Counted from the stretch's first letter, positions 43,848-52,289 are shown. The stretch is DNA of 64,000 nt from Cryobacterium psychrotolerans (GCF_900101115.1 NZ_FNFU01000002.1:62001-126000); one strand, 5' to 3'. Notes: generated by a model from the letters alone, not told the origin. Translations and numbers: made by a program.

Positions 43848-43874
43848 TAACATTGCCCATCCGCCGGCCGATAG
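43848..43874 (+). promoter_or_regulatory. Sigma-28-type promoter of the fliM-csrA operon
   Basis: TAAC (43848-43851), 15 bases, GCCGATAG (43867-43874), the closest match to the consensus in the window. The expected start near 43881 is 2 bases before the GTG of fliM, so the mRNA may be leaderless. Confidence 0.85.
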
Positions 43875-43882
43875 TGGCGACC

Positions 43883-44800
43883 GTGACGGTCCAGGAACAG
43901 TACGGCATCAGTGCGCCCGCGAGGGCCGCGGCGGCGACGAAGACGGTCGAGGTCTATGACTTCCGACGCCCGACGACGCTCGCCCGGGAGCATTCCCGCG
44001 TGCTCGAACTCGCCTTCGAAACCTTCGCCCGCCAGTGGGGCACCCAGCTGACCGCGAAGGTGCGGATGGTCTGCCAGGTCACCTGCGACCAGGTGCTCAT
44101 GCAGACCTACGACGACTACGCGTCGAGCCTGCCGGCGTCGACGGCCATGGTGCTGTGCAACCTCGAGGGCTCGAGCGCCAAGGCGGTCATCCAGTTCCCC
44201 GCGTCCACCGCCCTCACCTGGGTCAGCCACATGCTCGGCGGCAGCGGCAACCGGATCGCCCCTGAGCGCAAGTTCACCCAGATCGAGGAGGCCCTCGTGC
44301 GGGGTCTGATGAGCGATGCGCTCGAAGACCTCCGCTATTCCCTCGGCGCCCTGCTCGTGGTGCCGATCAGCGTCGACGCGATCCAGTACAACTCGCAGTT
44401 CGCCCAGGCCGCGGCCACGGCCGACCTGATGATCGTCGCCTCGTTCGCGCTGGAGGTGGGGGAGGGCAGCAGCATCGCCACCGTCGCGCTGCCGGCCCGA
44501 ATCCTCCTGGAACAACTCGGCGAGGTGCATCCCACGGGATCGCGAGCCAAGTCCAAGGAACTGCTCCAGGCACAGCTCAGCCGGGTGCCGGTCGAGGTGT
44601 CGCTGCGGCTCACCCCGGTGCGTGTGCTGCCCAGCAGGATCCTCGACCTCGCCGTCGGCGACATCCTGCCGATCCCGCATCCGAAGCACCGGCCGCTCGA
44701 CCTGGCCGTTGACGGCCTGTCCCTGGCCAGGGCCGCGGTCGGCTCCAACGGCTCGCGCCTCGCCTGCATCATCATCGAATCGAAGGAGAAGCCCCGATGA
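43883..44800 (+). CDS. fliM: Flagellar motor switch protein FliM
   Basis: A 305-residue C-ring protein. After the start (VTVQEQYGISAPARAAAAT) come VYDFRRPTTLAREHSRVLELAFETFARQWGTQL, the FliG-binding block MLGGSGNRIAPERKFTQIEEALVRG, and the C-terminal FliN-like domain (QLSRVPVEVSLRLTPVRVLPSRILDLAVGDILPI). GTG 43883 is chosen because an in-frame TTG at 43853 lies within the promoter. No CheY-binding N-terminal motif of the L-S-Q-x-E-I-D-A-L type was found, in line with the absence of che genes nearby. fliN overlaps its end. Confidence 0.94.
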   Translation: MTVQEQYGISAPARAAAATKTVEVYDFRRPTTLAREHSRVLELAFETFARQWGTQLTAKVRMVCQVTCDQVLMQTYDDYASSLPASTAMVLCNLEGSSAKAVIQFPASTALTWVSHMLGGSGNRIAPERKFTQIEEALVRGLMSDALEDLRYSLGALLVVPISVDAIQYNSQFAQAAATADLMIVASFALEVGEGSSIATVALPARILLEQLGEVHPTGSRAKSKELLQAQLSRVPVEVSLRLTPVRVLPSRILDLAVGDILPIPHPKHRPLDLAVDGLSLARAAVGSNGSRLACIIIESKEKPR

Positions 44801-45504
44801 GCACCACCCGCGCTCTACCGTCCGCCGCAGTCGAGGCACTCGTGCGGGTGCTGCCCACCGGGCTGCCCCTGGACTCCGCGGCCTGCTCCGGCGCCGCAGC
44901 CCCGGCCGGCCGGGTCGCCGCAGCCGTCGTCGCCTCGTTCGTGGGAGCCACCTCGGCCGACCTCGCTCTGGTGCTGAGCCAGCCGAACACGCTCGGCGCC
45001 GCCGCCGGCACCGAGTCGCCGCTCGTGTCCGGTCACGACGTGCTCCGCCCAGCCCTCGAAAGCGCCGCCGCGGTGCTCGGAGCCGGCGTGCTCGCCGACA
45101 GCCGGGTCGAAGACGCGTCGACGCTCTTCGCCGATCCCTCCACGACCGTGTTCGAGCTGACCGGGGACGGCGCGGTCACGGGCTGGTTCGCCATCCGGCT
45201 CAGGGAGAACGGCGTCGTCGGCGGCGACGGCAGGCGCGCCACCGATTCGGTGACCGGCAAGCTCGGCCGGATCAACAACGTCGAGATGTCGCTGACCGTG
45301 GAGATCGGCCGCGCCCGGATGTCGGTGCGCGACGTGCTCTCCCTCGAACCCGGCGCCGTGATCGAACTGGACCGCTCCGCCGGCGCCCCGGCCGACGTGC
45401 TGCTCAACGGCCGCCTGATCGCCCACGGCGAGATCGTCGTTGTCGACCAGGACTACGCCGTCCGAATCACCAAGATCCTCGACGTCGCCGAGGTGCTCGC
45501 TTAG
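44797..45504 (+). CDS. fliN: Flagellar motor switch protein FliN
   Basis: A 235-residue protein. The last 80 residues are the surface-presentation (SPOA) domain: LTVEIGRARMSVRDVLSLEPGAVIELDRSAGAPADVLLNGRLIAHGEIVVVDQDYAVRITKIL-like, which forms the bottom of the C-ring. The first 140 residues are a CheC/FliY-like Ala-rich region without the phosphatase motif that I could recognise, making the protein longer than enteric FliN (about 137). ATG 44797 overlaps fliM. Confidence 0.94.
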   Translation: MSTTRALPSAAVEALVRVLPTGLPLDSAACSGAAAPAGRVAAAVVASFVGATSADLALVLSQPNTLGAAAGTESPLVSGHDVLRPALESAAAVLGAGVLADSRVEDASTLFADPSTTVFELTGDGAVTGWFAIRLRENGVVGGDGRRATDSVTGKLGRINNVEMSLTVEIGRARMSVRDVLSLEPGAVIELDRSAGAPADVLLNGRLIAHGEIVVVDQDYAVRITKILDVAEVLA

Positions 45505-45996
45505 GTGGACACCCTCCTCGTCGGACTCCGCGTCGTGCTGTCCCTGGCCGTTGTGCTCGGGCTGCTCTGGGTCATGCAGCGACGCCTGTCGCGAGGAGGC
45601 CGCGCCCGCGGGGCCTCGAACCTGGTCTCCGTGGTCGGCCGGCAGAGCCTTGGTTCCAAGGCGTCCGTCGTGGTGGTCGAGATCGACGGCCGGCGGCTCA
45701 TCCTCGGCGTGACGGAGGCCCAGGTGACCGTGCTGCAGGGCGGCGGGGGAGTCGGGGACCGCGCGGAAACCTTCGCGCAGTCGATGTCGGTGGCCGAGGG
45801 CACCGACCTGGCCGGCACCGACCTGGCCGGCACCGACCTGGCCGGCAGCGACCTGTCCGGAGGCGACACTGCGCCGGAGCCGCCGCTCGAGTTCCGGCCG
45901 CGCCGCAAGTCGGGGCAGGCCGGTCGTCTCGGCGGGTCGATCCTGTCGCCGGCAACGTGGCAGCAGACGGCCGCCGTGCTCCGGCAAGAACGGTGA
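45505..45996 (+). CDS. fliO: Flagellar biosynthetic protein FliO
   Basis: A 163-residue protein with one N-terminal helix (LLVGLRVVLSLAVVLGLLWVMQRRLSRGG) and a short beta domain (LVSVVGRQSLGSKASVVVVEIDGRRLILGVTEAQVTVL) typical of FliO, which helps assemble FliP. It then carries an unusual run of TDLAG repeats (three with two variants, about residues 100-120), encoded by a 15-base unit, before a basic tail. GTG 45505 directly follows fliN. fliP overlaps its end by GTGA. Confidence 0.9.
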   Translation: MDTLLVGLRVVLSLAVVLGLLWVMQRRLSRGGRARGASNLVSVVGRQSLGSKASVVVVEIDGRRLILGVTEAQVTVLQGGGGVGDRAETFAQSMSVAEGTDLAGTDLAGTDLAGSDLSGGDTAPEPPLEFRPRRKSGQAGRLGGSILSPATWQQTAAVLRQER

Positions 45997-46853
45997 GGGC
46001 CGGGGCTCCTCGCACGTGGACGGGTAACCGAACCGTCCGGCTGGGCATCCTGATCACCCTGATGTTGCTGATCGTGGCGGCCATCATCATCGCGACCGCC
46101 TCGGCCGGCCATGCGGTGCCGGGCGACCCCGTTCCGCCCACGGACCCGACCGACCCGACGGCCCCCGTCGCACCCGGCGGCGGCGGCGGGCTGACCATCG
46201 ACCTCAACGGGCCGGACGGCGCGCCGTCCTCGGCGGTCGTCACCCTGATCGGCATCACACTGCTGTCGGTTGCGCCGGCCCTGCTGCTGATGATGACCTC
46301 GTTCACGAAGATCTTCGTGGTCCTGGCGATGACCCGCAATGCGCTCGCGCTGCCGTCCATCCCGCCGAACCAGGTGCTCGCGGGCCTGGCCCTGTTCCTC
46401 TCGCTGTTCATCATGGCGCCCGTGCTCACCGACATCAACAACCTCGCGGTGACGCCCTACCTCGACGGCTCGATGAGCTTCACGGATGCCCTCGCCGCGG
46501 CCTCCGAACCCCTCCGGCAGTTCATGCTCGCCAACACCCGCGAGGAAGACCTGGCGCTGATGACCCGCGCCGCCGACCTGCCGAACCCGCAGGGCCCCGA
46601 CGACGTCGCGCTGCCGACCCTGATCCCGGCCTTCATGATCTCCGAGCTCCGGGCCGCGTTCATCATCGGTTTCGTGATCTTCATCCCGTTCCTGGTCATC
46701 GACATCGTCGTCTCCTCCGCCCTCATGTCGATGGGCATGATGATGCTCCCGCCGGTGATGATCTCCCTGCCCTTCAAGATCCTGCTCTTCGTGCTCGTCG
46801 ACGGTTGGGGACTCATCATCACCTCCCTCATATCCAGTTATCGGATGGGCTGA
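45993..46853 (+). CDS. fliP: Flagellar export gate protein FliP
   Basis: A 286-residue membrane protein of the export-gate core. An N-terminal helix (LGILITLMLLIVAAIIIATASA) and a Pro/Thr/Asp linker precede the conserved part: ALLLMMTSFTKIFVVLAMTRNALALPSIPPNQVLAGLALFLSLF-like, then PALIPAFMISELRAAFIIGF, and FIPFLVIDIVVSSALMSMGM with the MMMLPPVMISLPFKILLFVLVDGW end. GTG 45993 overlaps the fliO stop. The N-terminal helix is longer than usual. Confidence 0.95.
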   Translation: MRAGAPRTWTGNRTVRLGILITLMLLIVAAIIIATASAGHAVPGDPVPPTDPTDPTAPVAPGGGGGLTIDLNGPDGAPSSAVVTLIGITLLSVAPALLLMMTSFTKIFVVLAMTRNALALPSIPPNQVLAGLALFLSLFIMAPVLTDINNLAVTPYLDGSMSFTDALAAASEPLRQFMLANTREEDLALMTRAADLPNPQGPDDVALPTLIPAFMISELRAAFIIGFVIFIPFLVIDIVVSSALMSMGMMMLPPVMISLPFKILLFVLVDGWGLIITSLISSYRMG

Positions 46854-47128
46854 TGGACACCAACGCCGTACTGGACATCGGCCTGCAGGGCCTGATCCTG
46901 GCCGCCAAGCTCTCCGCACCGGTGCTCGTCACCGCCCTCGTCGTCGGCTTCGCCATCTCGCTGCTGCAGTCGATCACGCAGATCCAGGAGGTGACGCTGT
47001 CCTTCGTGCCGAAGGCCATCGCCGTCTCCCTCGCCCTGCTCGTCTCCGGGCACTGGATGATCGCCGAGTCCGTCTCCTTCACCCGGCAGATGTTCGAGAA
47101 GATCCCGTCGCTCCTCGGCGGTGGCTAG
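46853..47128 (+). CDS. fliQ: Flagellar export gate protein FliQ
   Basis: A 91-residue membrane protein with two helices: LILAAKLSAPVLVTALVVGFAISLLQSITQIQE and FVPKAIAVSLALLVSGHWMI. This is the FliQ pattern, including Q-x-x-T-Q-I-Q-E and F-x-P-K. Four copies join the FliP-FliR pore. It overlaps fliP and touches fliR without a gap. Confidence 0.96.
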   Translation: MDTNAVLDIGLQGLILAAKLSAPVLVTALVVGFAISLLQSITQIQEVTLSFVPKAIAVSLALLVSGHWMIAESVSFTRQMFEKIPSLLGGG

Positions 47129-47887
47129 GTGGCGTTCGCCCTCGACTTCGCCTGGCTGGAAGCGGTCATGCTCGCCGGTGTTCGCATGGTCGCCTTCATC
47201 GTCATCGCCCCGCCGTTTTCGTACAACGCGATCCCGCTGCGGGTCAAGGGCATGCTCGCCGTCGCCCTCGCCCTGGCGGTGTCGCCGCGGGTGACCGCGG
47301 GCTACGTCTCCATGGACACCGCCGCCTTCTTCGGCGCGGTCGTGCTCGAGGTGCTCGTCGGCGCGGTGCTCGGCTTCCTCGTCTACGTGATCTTCTCCGC
47401 CGTGCAGTCTGCCGGTGGCCTCATCGACATGTTCGGCGGATTCCAGCTGGCCCAGGCCTTCGATCCGCAGTCGATGATCAACGGCGCCCAGTTCACCAGG
47501 CTCTTCCAGATGACCGCGCTGGCCCTCATGTTCTCCTCCGACGCCTACCAGCTGATCATCGGCGGACTGGTGCGCACGTTCAGCGCGCTGCCGCTCGGCG
47601 GGGGCATCGACCTCGCCCACCCCGTCGAGGCCGCCGTCGGCGCGGTCACCCAGATGTTCCTGGCCTCGGTGCAAATCGCCGGACCCCTGCTCGTGGTACT
47701 GTTCCTCGCCGACGCCGGGCTGGGCCTGCTCACCCGGGTGGCACCCGCGCTCAACGCGTTCGCGCTCGGCTTCCCGCTGAAGATCCTGCTGACCCTCATG
47801 CTCGGCGGCCTGGTCTTCGTGGCCCTGCCCCGGATCGTGGCGTCCCTGACCGGGCTGGCCGTCGACGCCCTGACCGGGGTGCGCTGA
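47129..47887 (+). CDS. fliR: Flagellar export gate protein FliR
   Basis: A 252-residue membrane protein with about six helices. Conserved parts: [59 protein letters not shown] with the FDPQS sequence, [21 protein letters not shown] and [23 protein letters not shown]. It seals the tip of the FliPQR pore. GTG 47129 directly follows the fliQ stop; flhB overlaps its end. Confidence 0.95.
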   Translation: MAFALDFAWLEAVMLAGVRMVAFIVIAPPFSYNAIPLRVKGMLAVALALAVSPRVTAGYVSMDTAAFFGAVVLEVLVGAVLGFLVYVIFSAVQSAGGLIDMFGGFQLAQAFDPQSMINGAQFTRLFQMTALALMFSSDAYQLIIGGLVRTFSALPLGGGIDLAHPVEAAVGAVTQMFLASVQIAGPLLVVLFLADAGLGLLTRVAPALNAFALGFPLKILLTLMLGGLVFVALPRIVASLTGLAVDALTGVR

Positions 47888-49050
47888 TGTCCGACACCGG
47901 GGAACGCACAGAAGAAGCCACCCAGAAGCGGATGAAGGAGGTCCGCTCCAAGGGGCAGCTCTCGAAGTCGCAGGACGTGACGGCCTGGCTCGGCGTGGGC
48001 GCGGCGGGGGCCATGATCCCGGCCACGATCGCGGTCGGCGGCCAGGCCGCCACCGACCAGTTGTTCACGGTCAAGAGCCTCGTGATGAACCCCGACCCGG
48101 CGGCCGCCGTGCAGGCGATGGCACAGGCCTTCGACTCCCTGGCGGGCACGCTGACCCCGATGCTCGTCATTGTCGTCGTGGTCGTGCTGGTCGGCGCCGT
48201 CGGCCAGGGCGGCATCCATGTCAAGAAGCTCGCCGGCAAGTTCGAGCAGTTCAACCTGATCAACGGAATCAAGCAGACCTTCGGCACCCAGGCACTGTGG
48301 CAGGGTGTGAAGGCCCTCGCCAAGACCGCCGTCGTGGGGTTCGTGCTCGTCATCGTGATCCAGGGCCTGATGCCGATCCTGATGACCGCCGGCGGTCTTC
48401 CCGTCTCGGCGCTGCTCACCGCGGCGGGAGCCGGGACCGGCTCACTGCTGCAATCCGCCGTCATCGCGGGTCTCGTCCTCGCGGCCGCCGACATGTTCGT
48501 CGTGATGCGCCGCAACCGGAAGAAGACCCGGATGACGAAAAAGGAAGTCAAGGACGAGAACAAGAACTCCGACGGCGACCCGCTGATCAAGTCGCAGCGC
48601 CGCGCCCGCCAGTTCCAGATGAGCCGCAACCGGATGATCGCCTCCGTGTCCGACGCCGACGTCGTGCTGGTGAACCCGACGCATGTGGCCGTCGCCCTCC
48701 GCTACGAGCCTGGCAAGTCCGCGCCGCGCGTGGTCGCCAAGGGTGTCGGGCACATCGCCACGCGCATTCGGGAGCAGGCCGTGACCGACAAGGTGCCGAT
48801 CGTGCAGGACATCCCGCTCGCGCGCGCCCTGCACGGTGCCTGCGACATCGGGCAGGAGATCCCGTTCGAGCTCTACAACGCCGTCGCGAGGGTGCTCGCC
48901 TTCGTGATGGCGCTCGGCTCCCGGGCACGCTCGACCGGCGTGCACACCATGCGGCAGCCGGCGATGAACGAACCTCCCGGACCCCCACCAGCCCTGATCA
49001 CACCGACCGTCGAACCCACCGCCGAACCAGCCCGTACCGGAGGCCGTTGA
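47887..49050 (+). CDS. flhB: Flagellar export switch protein FlhB
   Basis: A 387-residue membrane protein with about four helices in the first 210 residues, beginning SDTGERTEEATQKRMKEVRSKGQLSKSQDV as in the family. The cytosolic domain has the self-cleavage site NPTH near residues 262-265, in DVVLVNPTHVAVALRYEPGK, then RVVAKGVGHIATRIREQA and PLARALHGACDIGQEIPFELYNAVARVLAFV. The tail after 355 is Pro/Thr-rich. It switches export from hook to filament subunits. Confidence 0.96.
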   Translation: MSDTGERTEEATQKRMKEVRSKGQLSKSQDVTAWLGVGAAGAMIPATIAVGGQAATDQLFTVKSLVMNPDPAAAVQAMAQAFDSLAGTLTPMLVIVVVVVLVGAVGQGGIHVKKLAGKFEQFNLINGIKQTFGTQALWQGVKALAKTAVVGFVLVIVIQGLMPILMTAGGLPVSALLTAAGAGTGSLLQSAVIAGLVLAAADMFVVMRRNRKKTRMTKKEVKDENKNSDGDPLIKSQRRARQFQMSRNRMIASVSDADVVLVNPTHVAVALRYEPGKSAPRVVAKGVGHIATRIREQAVTDKVPIVQDIPLARALHGACDIGQEIPFELYNAVARVLAFVMALGSRARSTGVHTMRQPAMNEPPGPPPALITPTVEPTAEPARTGGR

Positions 49051-49051
49051 C

Positions 49052-51103
49052 ATGAACCGCAATCTCGCAAAGCTCGCCGTACCGGTGGGAGTGGTGGGGA
49101 TCATCCTGCTGCTCGTCGTGCCGGTGCCGGCGCCGGTCCTCGACCTGCTCATCATCGTCAACATCATGCTGGCGCTGGTGACCCTGCTCACGACGATGTT
49201 CGTCAAGAAGCCCCTGGACTTCTCGGTCTTCCCCTCGCTGCTGCTCGTCGCGACCCTGTTCCGGCTCGGCCTCAACGTCGCATCCACGCGCCTGGTCCTG
49301 GGCGACGGCTACGCCGGACAGGTCATCGAGGCCTTCGGGCATGTGGCCGTCGGCGGGTCGATGATCATCGGCGCGGTGATCTTCCTGATCCTCGTCGTGA
49401 TCCAGTTCGTCGTGGTCACCAAGGGCGCCGAACGCGTCGCGGAGGTCGGGGCCCGGTTCACCCTCGACGCCATGCCGGGCAAGCAGATGGCCATCGACGC
49501 CGACCTGAACGCCGGGCTGATCACCGACACCGAGGCCCGGGAACGCCGCGCCGAGGTGTCCGCCGAGGCGGACTTCTACGGCGCCATGGACGGTGCGTCG
49601 AAATTCGTCAAGGGTGACGCGATCGCCGGGATCGTCATCATCATCATCAACATCATCGGCGGCATCACGATCGGGATGCTCCAGCGCGGGCTGTCGATCA
49701 CGGAAGCGCTCGACACGTACGCCCTGCTGACCATCGGCGACGGCCTCGTGACGCAGATCCCGGCGCTGCTCATGGCCGTGTCGACGGGCATGATCGTGAC
49801 CCGGTCCAACGCCGAAAGCGACATCGGCCAGGCCGCGGGGGCCCAGCTGACGCAGTCCCGCAACGCGCTGATGATCGCCGGCGGGGCCGCGATCCTGATG
49901 GCGTTCATCCCGGGCATGCCGATCATCCCGTTCATCGTCGTGGGGGCTGTGCTCGTCATCGTCTCGCAACGGATCAAGCTGCGTGAGGACGCCGAGAAGC
50001 TCACGACGGATGCCGCCGTGATGGCTGACCAGGTCGCCCCTCGCTCCGACACCCCGGAAGACCTGATCGAACAAATGCGGGTCCACCCGCTGGAGATCCT
50101 GCTCGCCGCCGACCTCGTCGACATCGTCAGCGGGGCCTCGGACGACCTGCTGGCCCGGGTGCGGGGCCTCCGCCGCAAGATCGCACTCGACCTCGGGGTC
50201 GTCGTGCCGCCGGTCCGCACGAGGGACAGCGTCGAGCTGCCCTCGTCGACCTACGTGATCCGAATCTCCGGCGTTGAGGCTGGCCGGGGGATAGCGCCGG
50301 CCGGCAAGGTGCTCGCCCTCGGCGACGCGCTCGACTCGCTCCCGGGAATCGTGACCGTCGAGCCGGTGTTCGGGCTCGCCGGCAAGTGGGTGCCGAGCGA
50401 GCTGAGGCACAGCGCGGAGATGACCGGCGCCACCGTCATCGACCGCGTCTCGGTGCTGATCACCCACCTCTCCTCGATCATCACGAGCAACGCGGCACGG
50501 CTCCTGACCCGGGAGGATGTGCGCGTGCTCACCGAGGGGGTCAAACAGGTCAACCCGGCGGCCGTTGACGACCTCATCCCCGGCCTGCTCTCCCTGGCCG
50601 AGGTGCAGCGGGTGCTGCAGGGGCTGCTCGAGGAGCAGATCCCGATCAACGACCTCCCGCGGATCTACGAGGCGCTCTCGCTCCGGGCCAAGGTCTCCGT
50701 CGAACCGGAGGGCCTGATCGAAACGGCCCGCCAGGCCCTGGGACCTGCGCTCAGCGCCCAGTACCTCGACGGTTCCCTGCTGCGGGTGATCATGATCGAA
50801 CCGGCGCTGGAGCAGTCGATGATGGAGGGCATGCGCCCGACGGACCAGGGCACCCAGATCATGCTCGACCCCGCCCGGATTGAGGCCGTCCTCGCCTCGG
50901 TGCGGGCGTCGGTCGCGGCCGTCGAGTCCAGCGGCCTGGCGGCCGTGCTCGTGTGCGCGCCGGCCCTGCGGCCCGCCGTGCGCCGCCTCGTGTCCACCCT
51001 GACCCTGGGCCTCCCGGTGCTGTCGTACCCCGAGGCCACGTCGGCAAACGTGACCATCGAAACCGTGGGGGTGGTCCGTGGAACCGAATCGATTTCAGCT
51101 TGA
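49052..51103 (+). CDS. flhA: Flagellar export gate protein FlhA
   Basis: A 683-residue protein of eight predicted helices in the first 320 residues and a large cytosolic domain that docks chaperone-substrate complexes. Motifs: VVPVPAPVLDLLIIVNIMLALVTL, LLLVATLFRLGLNVASTRLVL, the FHIPEP region FTLDAMPGKQMAIDADLNAGL, DFYGAMDGASKFVKGDAIAG, and the cytosolic NLPRIYEAL equivalent INDLPRIYEALSLRA. ATG 49052 follows flhB by one base, with CGGAGGC upstream. Length is normal. Confidence 0.97.
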   Translation: MNRNLAKLAVPVGVVGIILLLVVPVPAPVLDLLIIVNIMLALVTLLTTMFVKKPLDFSVFPSLLLVATLFRLGLNVASTRLVLGDGYAGQVIEAFGHVAVGGSMIIGAVIFLILVVIQFVVVTKGAERVAEVGARFTLDAMPGKQMAIDADLNAGLITDTEARERRAEVSAEADFYGAMDGASKFVKGDAIAGIVIIIINIIGGITIGMLQRGLSITEALDTYALLTIGDGLVTQIPALLMAVSTGMIVTRSNAESDIGQAAGAQLTQSRNALMIAGGAAILMAFIPGMPIIPFIVVGAVLVIVSQRIKLREDAEKLTTDAAVMADQVAPRSDTPEDLIEQMRVHPLEILLAADLVDIVSGASDDLLARVRGLRRKIALDLGVVVPPVRTRDSVELPSSTYVIRISGVEAGRGIAPAGKVLALGDALDSLPGIVTVEPVFGLAGKWVPSELRHSAEMTGATVIDRVSVLITHLSSIITSNAARLLTREDVRVLTEGVKQVNPAAVDDLIPGLLSLAEVQRVLQGLLEEQIPINDLPRIYEALSLRAKVSVEPEGLIETARQALGPALSAQYLDGSLLRVIMIEPALEQSMMEGMRPTDQGTQIMLDPARIEAVLASVRASVAAVESSGLAAVLVCAPALRPAVRRLVSTLTLGLPVLSYPEATSANVTIETVGVVRGTESISA

Positions 51104-51959
51104 GGGTGCGACGCTGCGCGAACTGAAGGCCCGGATCCTCGCCGAACACGGGCCCGAGGCCACCATCGTCGCCGCCGAGCGGGTCACGGTGGGCGGCATC
51201 CGCGGGTTCTTCGCCCGCCAGCACTACGAGGTCACCGTCGAGATGCCGGCGCGCCGTCCTCTGCACGCCCGCGACAGCGTGGCCCTGCCCACTCGCCTCG
51301 GTATCGCGGCCCTGCTGGATGATGCGGACGAGGCGGAGGCCCGCGCGCACGATCCGGCCGCCGCGGATCGCCTCTCCACCGGGTCGGACAGGTTCGCCGC
51401 GCTGATGGACGAGCTGACCTTTGCCACCGGCGGAACCCCGCCGGCCGCGGCGAAGGCACGTGTGGCCCCGGCAGTCCTCGCCGGAGCCGGCGACCTTGTG
51501 CTCGTTGTCGGCCAGGCCGACGACGCTCTCGCGGCGGCCCGGAGCCTGGTCCTGGCCGTCGGGTCGGGCGAAGTCCGCGTCGGCGGAGCCCTGCCGGGGG
51601 AGGGCAACGAACGTGTCGACGACCGTCGCGGGGCGCTGGCGGCCCGGGCCGGCGGGGTCGCGCAGGGGCACGGCATAGTCGTCGCCTTCGCCCTCGGTCG
51701 CGGCGCGCAACCGGCCGGCGACCTGGCCCGGCAAGTCGCGAGCCTGGGCGCCATGGAGCCCGACCAGACCTGGCTGGTCGTCGACGCGAGCCGCAAGGCC
51801 GATGACACCGCCCGGTGGGTTCGGGCCGTGTCGGACGCCGTTCCGATCGACGCCGTGGTGGCCGTGGGCCGTGAACTCACCGCGTCTCCGGCGACGGTGG
51901 ACGACCTGGGTTTTCCGGTCAGATGGCTGGGGCGGCCAGCGCCCGGCCCGTCGCGCTAG
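51078..51959 (+). CDS. FlhF-like protein lacking the GTPase P-loop
   Basis: A 293-residue protein that overlaps flhA by 26 bases. The first 50 residues (FQLEGATLRELKARILAEHGPEATIVAAERVTVGGIRGFFARQHYEVTVEM-like) match the N-terminal B-domain of FlhF. The rest should be the SRP-type GTPase, and the strands DLVLVVGQADDALAAARSL, DQTWLVVDASRKADD and VPIDAVVAVGREL look like its remnants. The P-loop G-x-x-G-x-G-K-T and the T-K-x-D motif are absent, so it is unlikely to bind GTP. It may be a decayed or repurposed FlhF. GTG 51078; csrA follows after 9 bases. Confidence 0.75.
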   Translation: MEPNRFQLEGATLRELKARILAEHGPEATIVAAERVTVGGIRGFFARQHYEVTVEMPARRPLHARDSVALPTRLGIAALLDDADEAEARAHDPAAADRLSTGSDRFAALMDELTFATGGTPPAAAKARVAPAVLAGAGDLVLVVGQADDALAAARSLVLAVGSGEVRVGGALPGEGNERVDDRRGALAARAGGVAQGHGIVVAFALGRGAQPAGDLARQVASLGAMEPDQTWLVVDASRKADDTARWVRAVSDAVPIDAVVAVGRELTASPATVDDLGFPVRWLGRPAPGPSR

Positions 51960-51968
51960 GCTGGGCGA

Positions 51969-52214
51969 GTGCTGGTTCTTACACGCAAGTCGGGGGAGAA
52001 AATCCTCATTGGTGACGACATCGTCATCACCGTCCTCGACGCACGCGGCGACAGCATCCGGATCGGAATCGACGCCCCCCGCGGGGTGAAAATCCAGCGT
52101 GACGAGGTGGTCCGTGCCGTCACCGAGGCGAACCTCGCCGCCAGCCAGGCCGACGAAAAAGCCGAGGACCGCCTGAAGGCGACCCTCGGCTTGATCCCGC
52201 CGATTACGACGTAG
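51969..52214 (+). CDS. csrA: Carbon storage regulator / translational repressor CsrA
   Basis: An 81-residue RNA-binding homodimer: MLVLTRKSGEKILIGDDIVITVLDARGDSIRIGIDAPRGVKIQRDEVV-like, with the N-terminal LVLTRK strand and the R-E/D-E-V RNA-binding edge (QRDEVVRAV). It usually binds GGA in hairpin loops and blocks ribosome entry; the flagellin leader carries such sites. GTG 51969 follows the FlhF-like stop by 9 bases with TGGGCGAG upstream. It ends the flagellar operon, right before a perfect palindrome that may stop transcription. Confidence 0.96.
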   Translation: MLVLTRKSGEKILIGDDIVITVLDARGDSIRIGIDAPRGVKIQRDEVVRAVTEANLAASQADEKAEDRLKATLGLIPPITT

Positions 52215-52220
52215 CGCGGA

Positions 52221-52289
52221 CTCCCGCGAAACCGCAGTTGTGCGCGCTAAAACTGCGTTTTAGCGCGCACAACTGCGGTTTCGCGGGAG
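52221..52289. repeat. Perfect 32-bp-arm palindrome between csrA and the GH130 gene
   Basis: Arms 52221-52252 and 52258-52289 are exact inverse copies of 32 bases with a 5-base loop CTGCG. The arm starts CTCCCGCGAAACCGCAG and ends GCGCGCTAAAA. It separates two convergent genes, so it can act as a terminator both ways, but such a long perfect arm is beyond what a terminator needs. Its sequence differs from the two 59-base palindromes elsewhere in the window. Confidence 0.92.
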
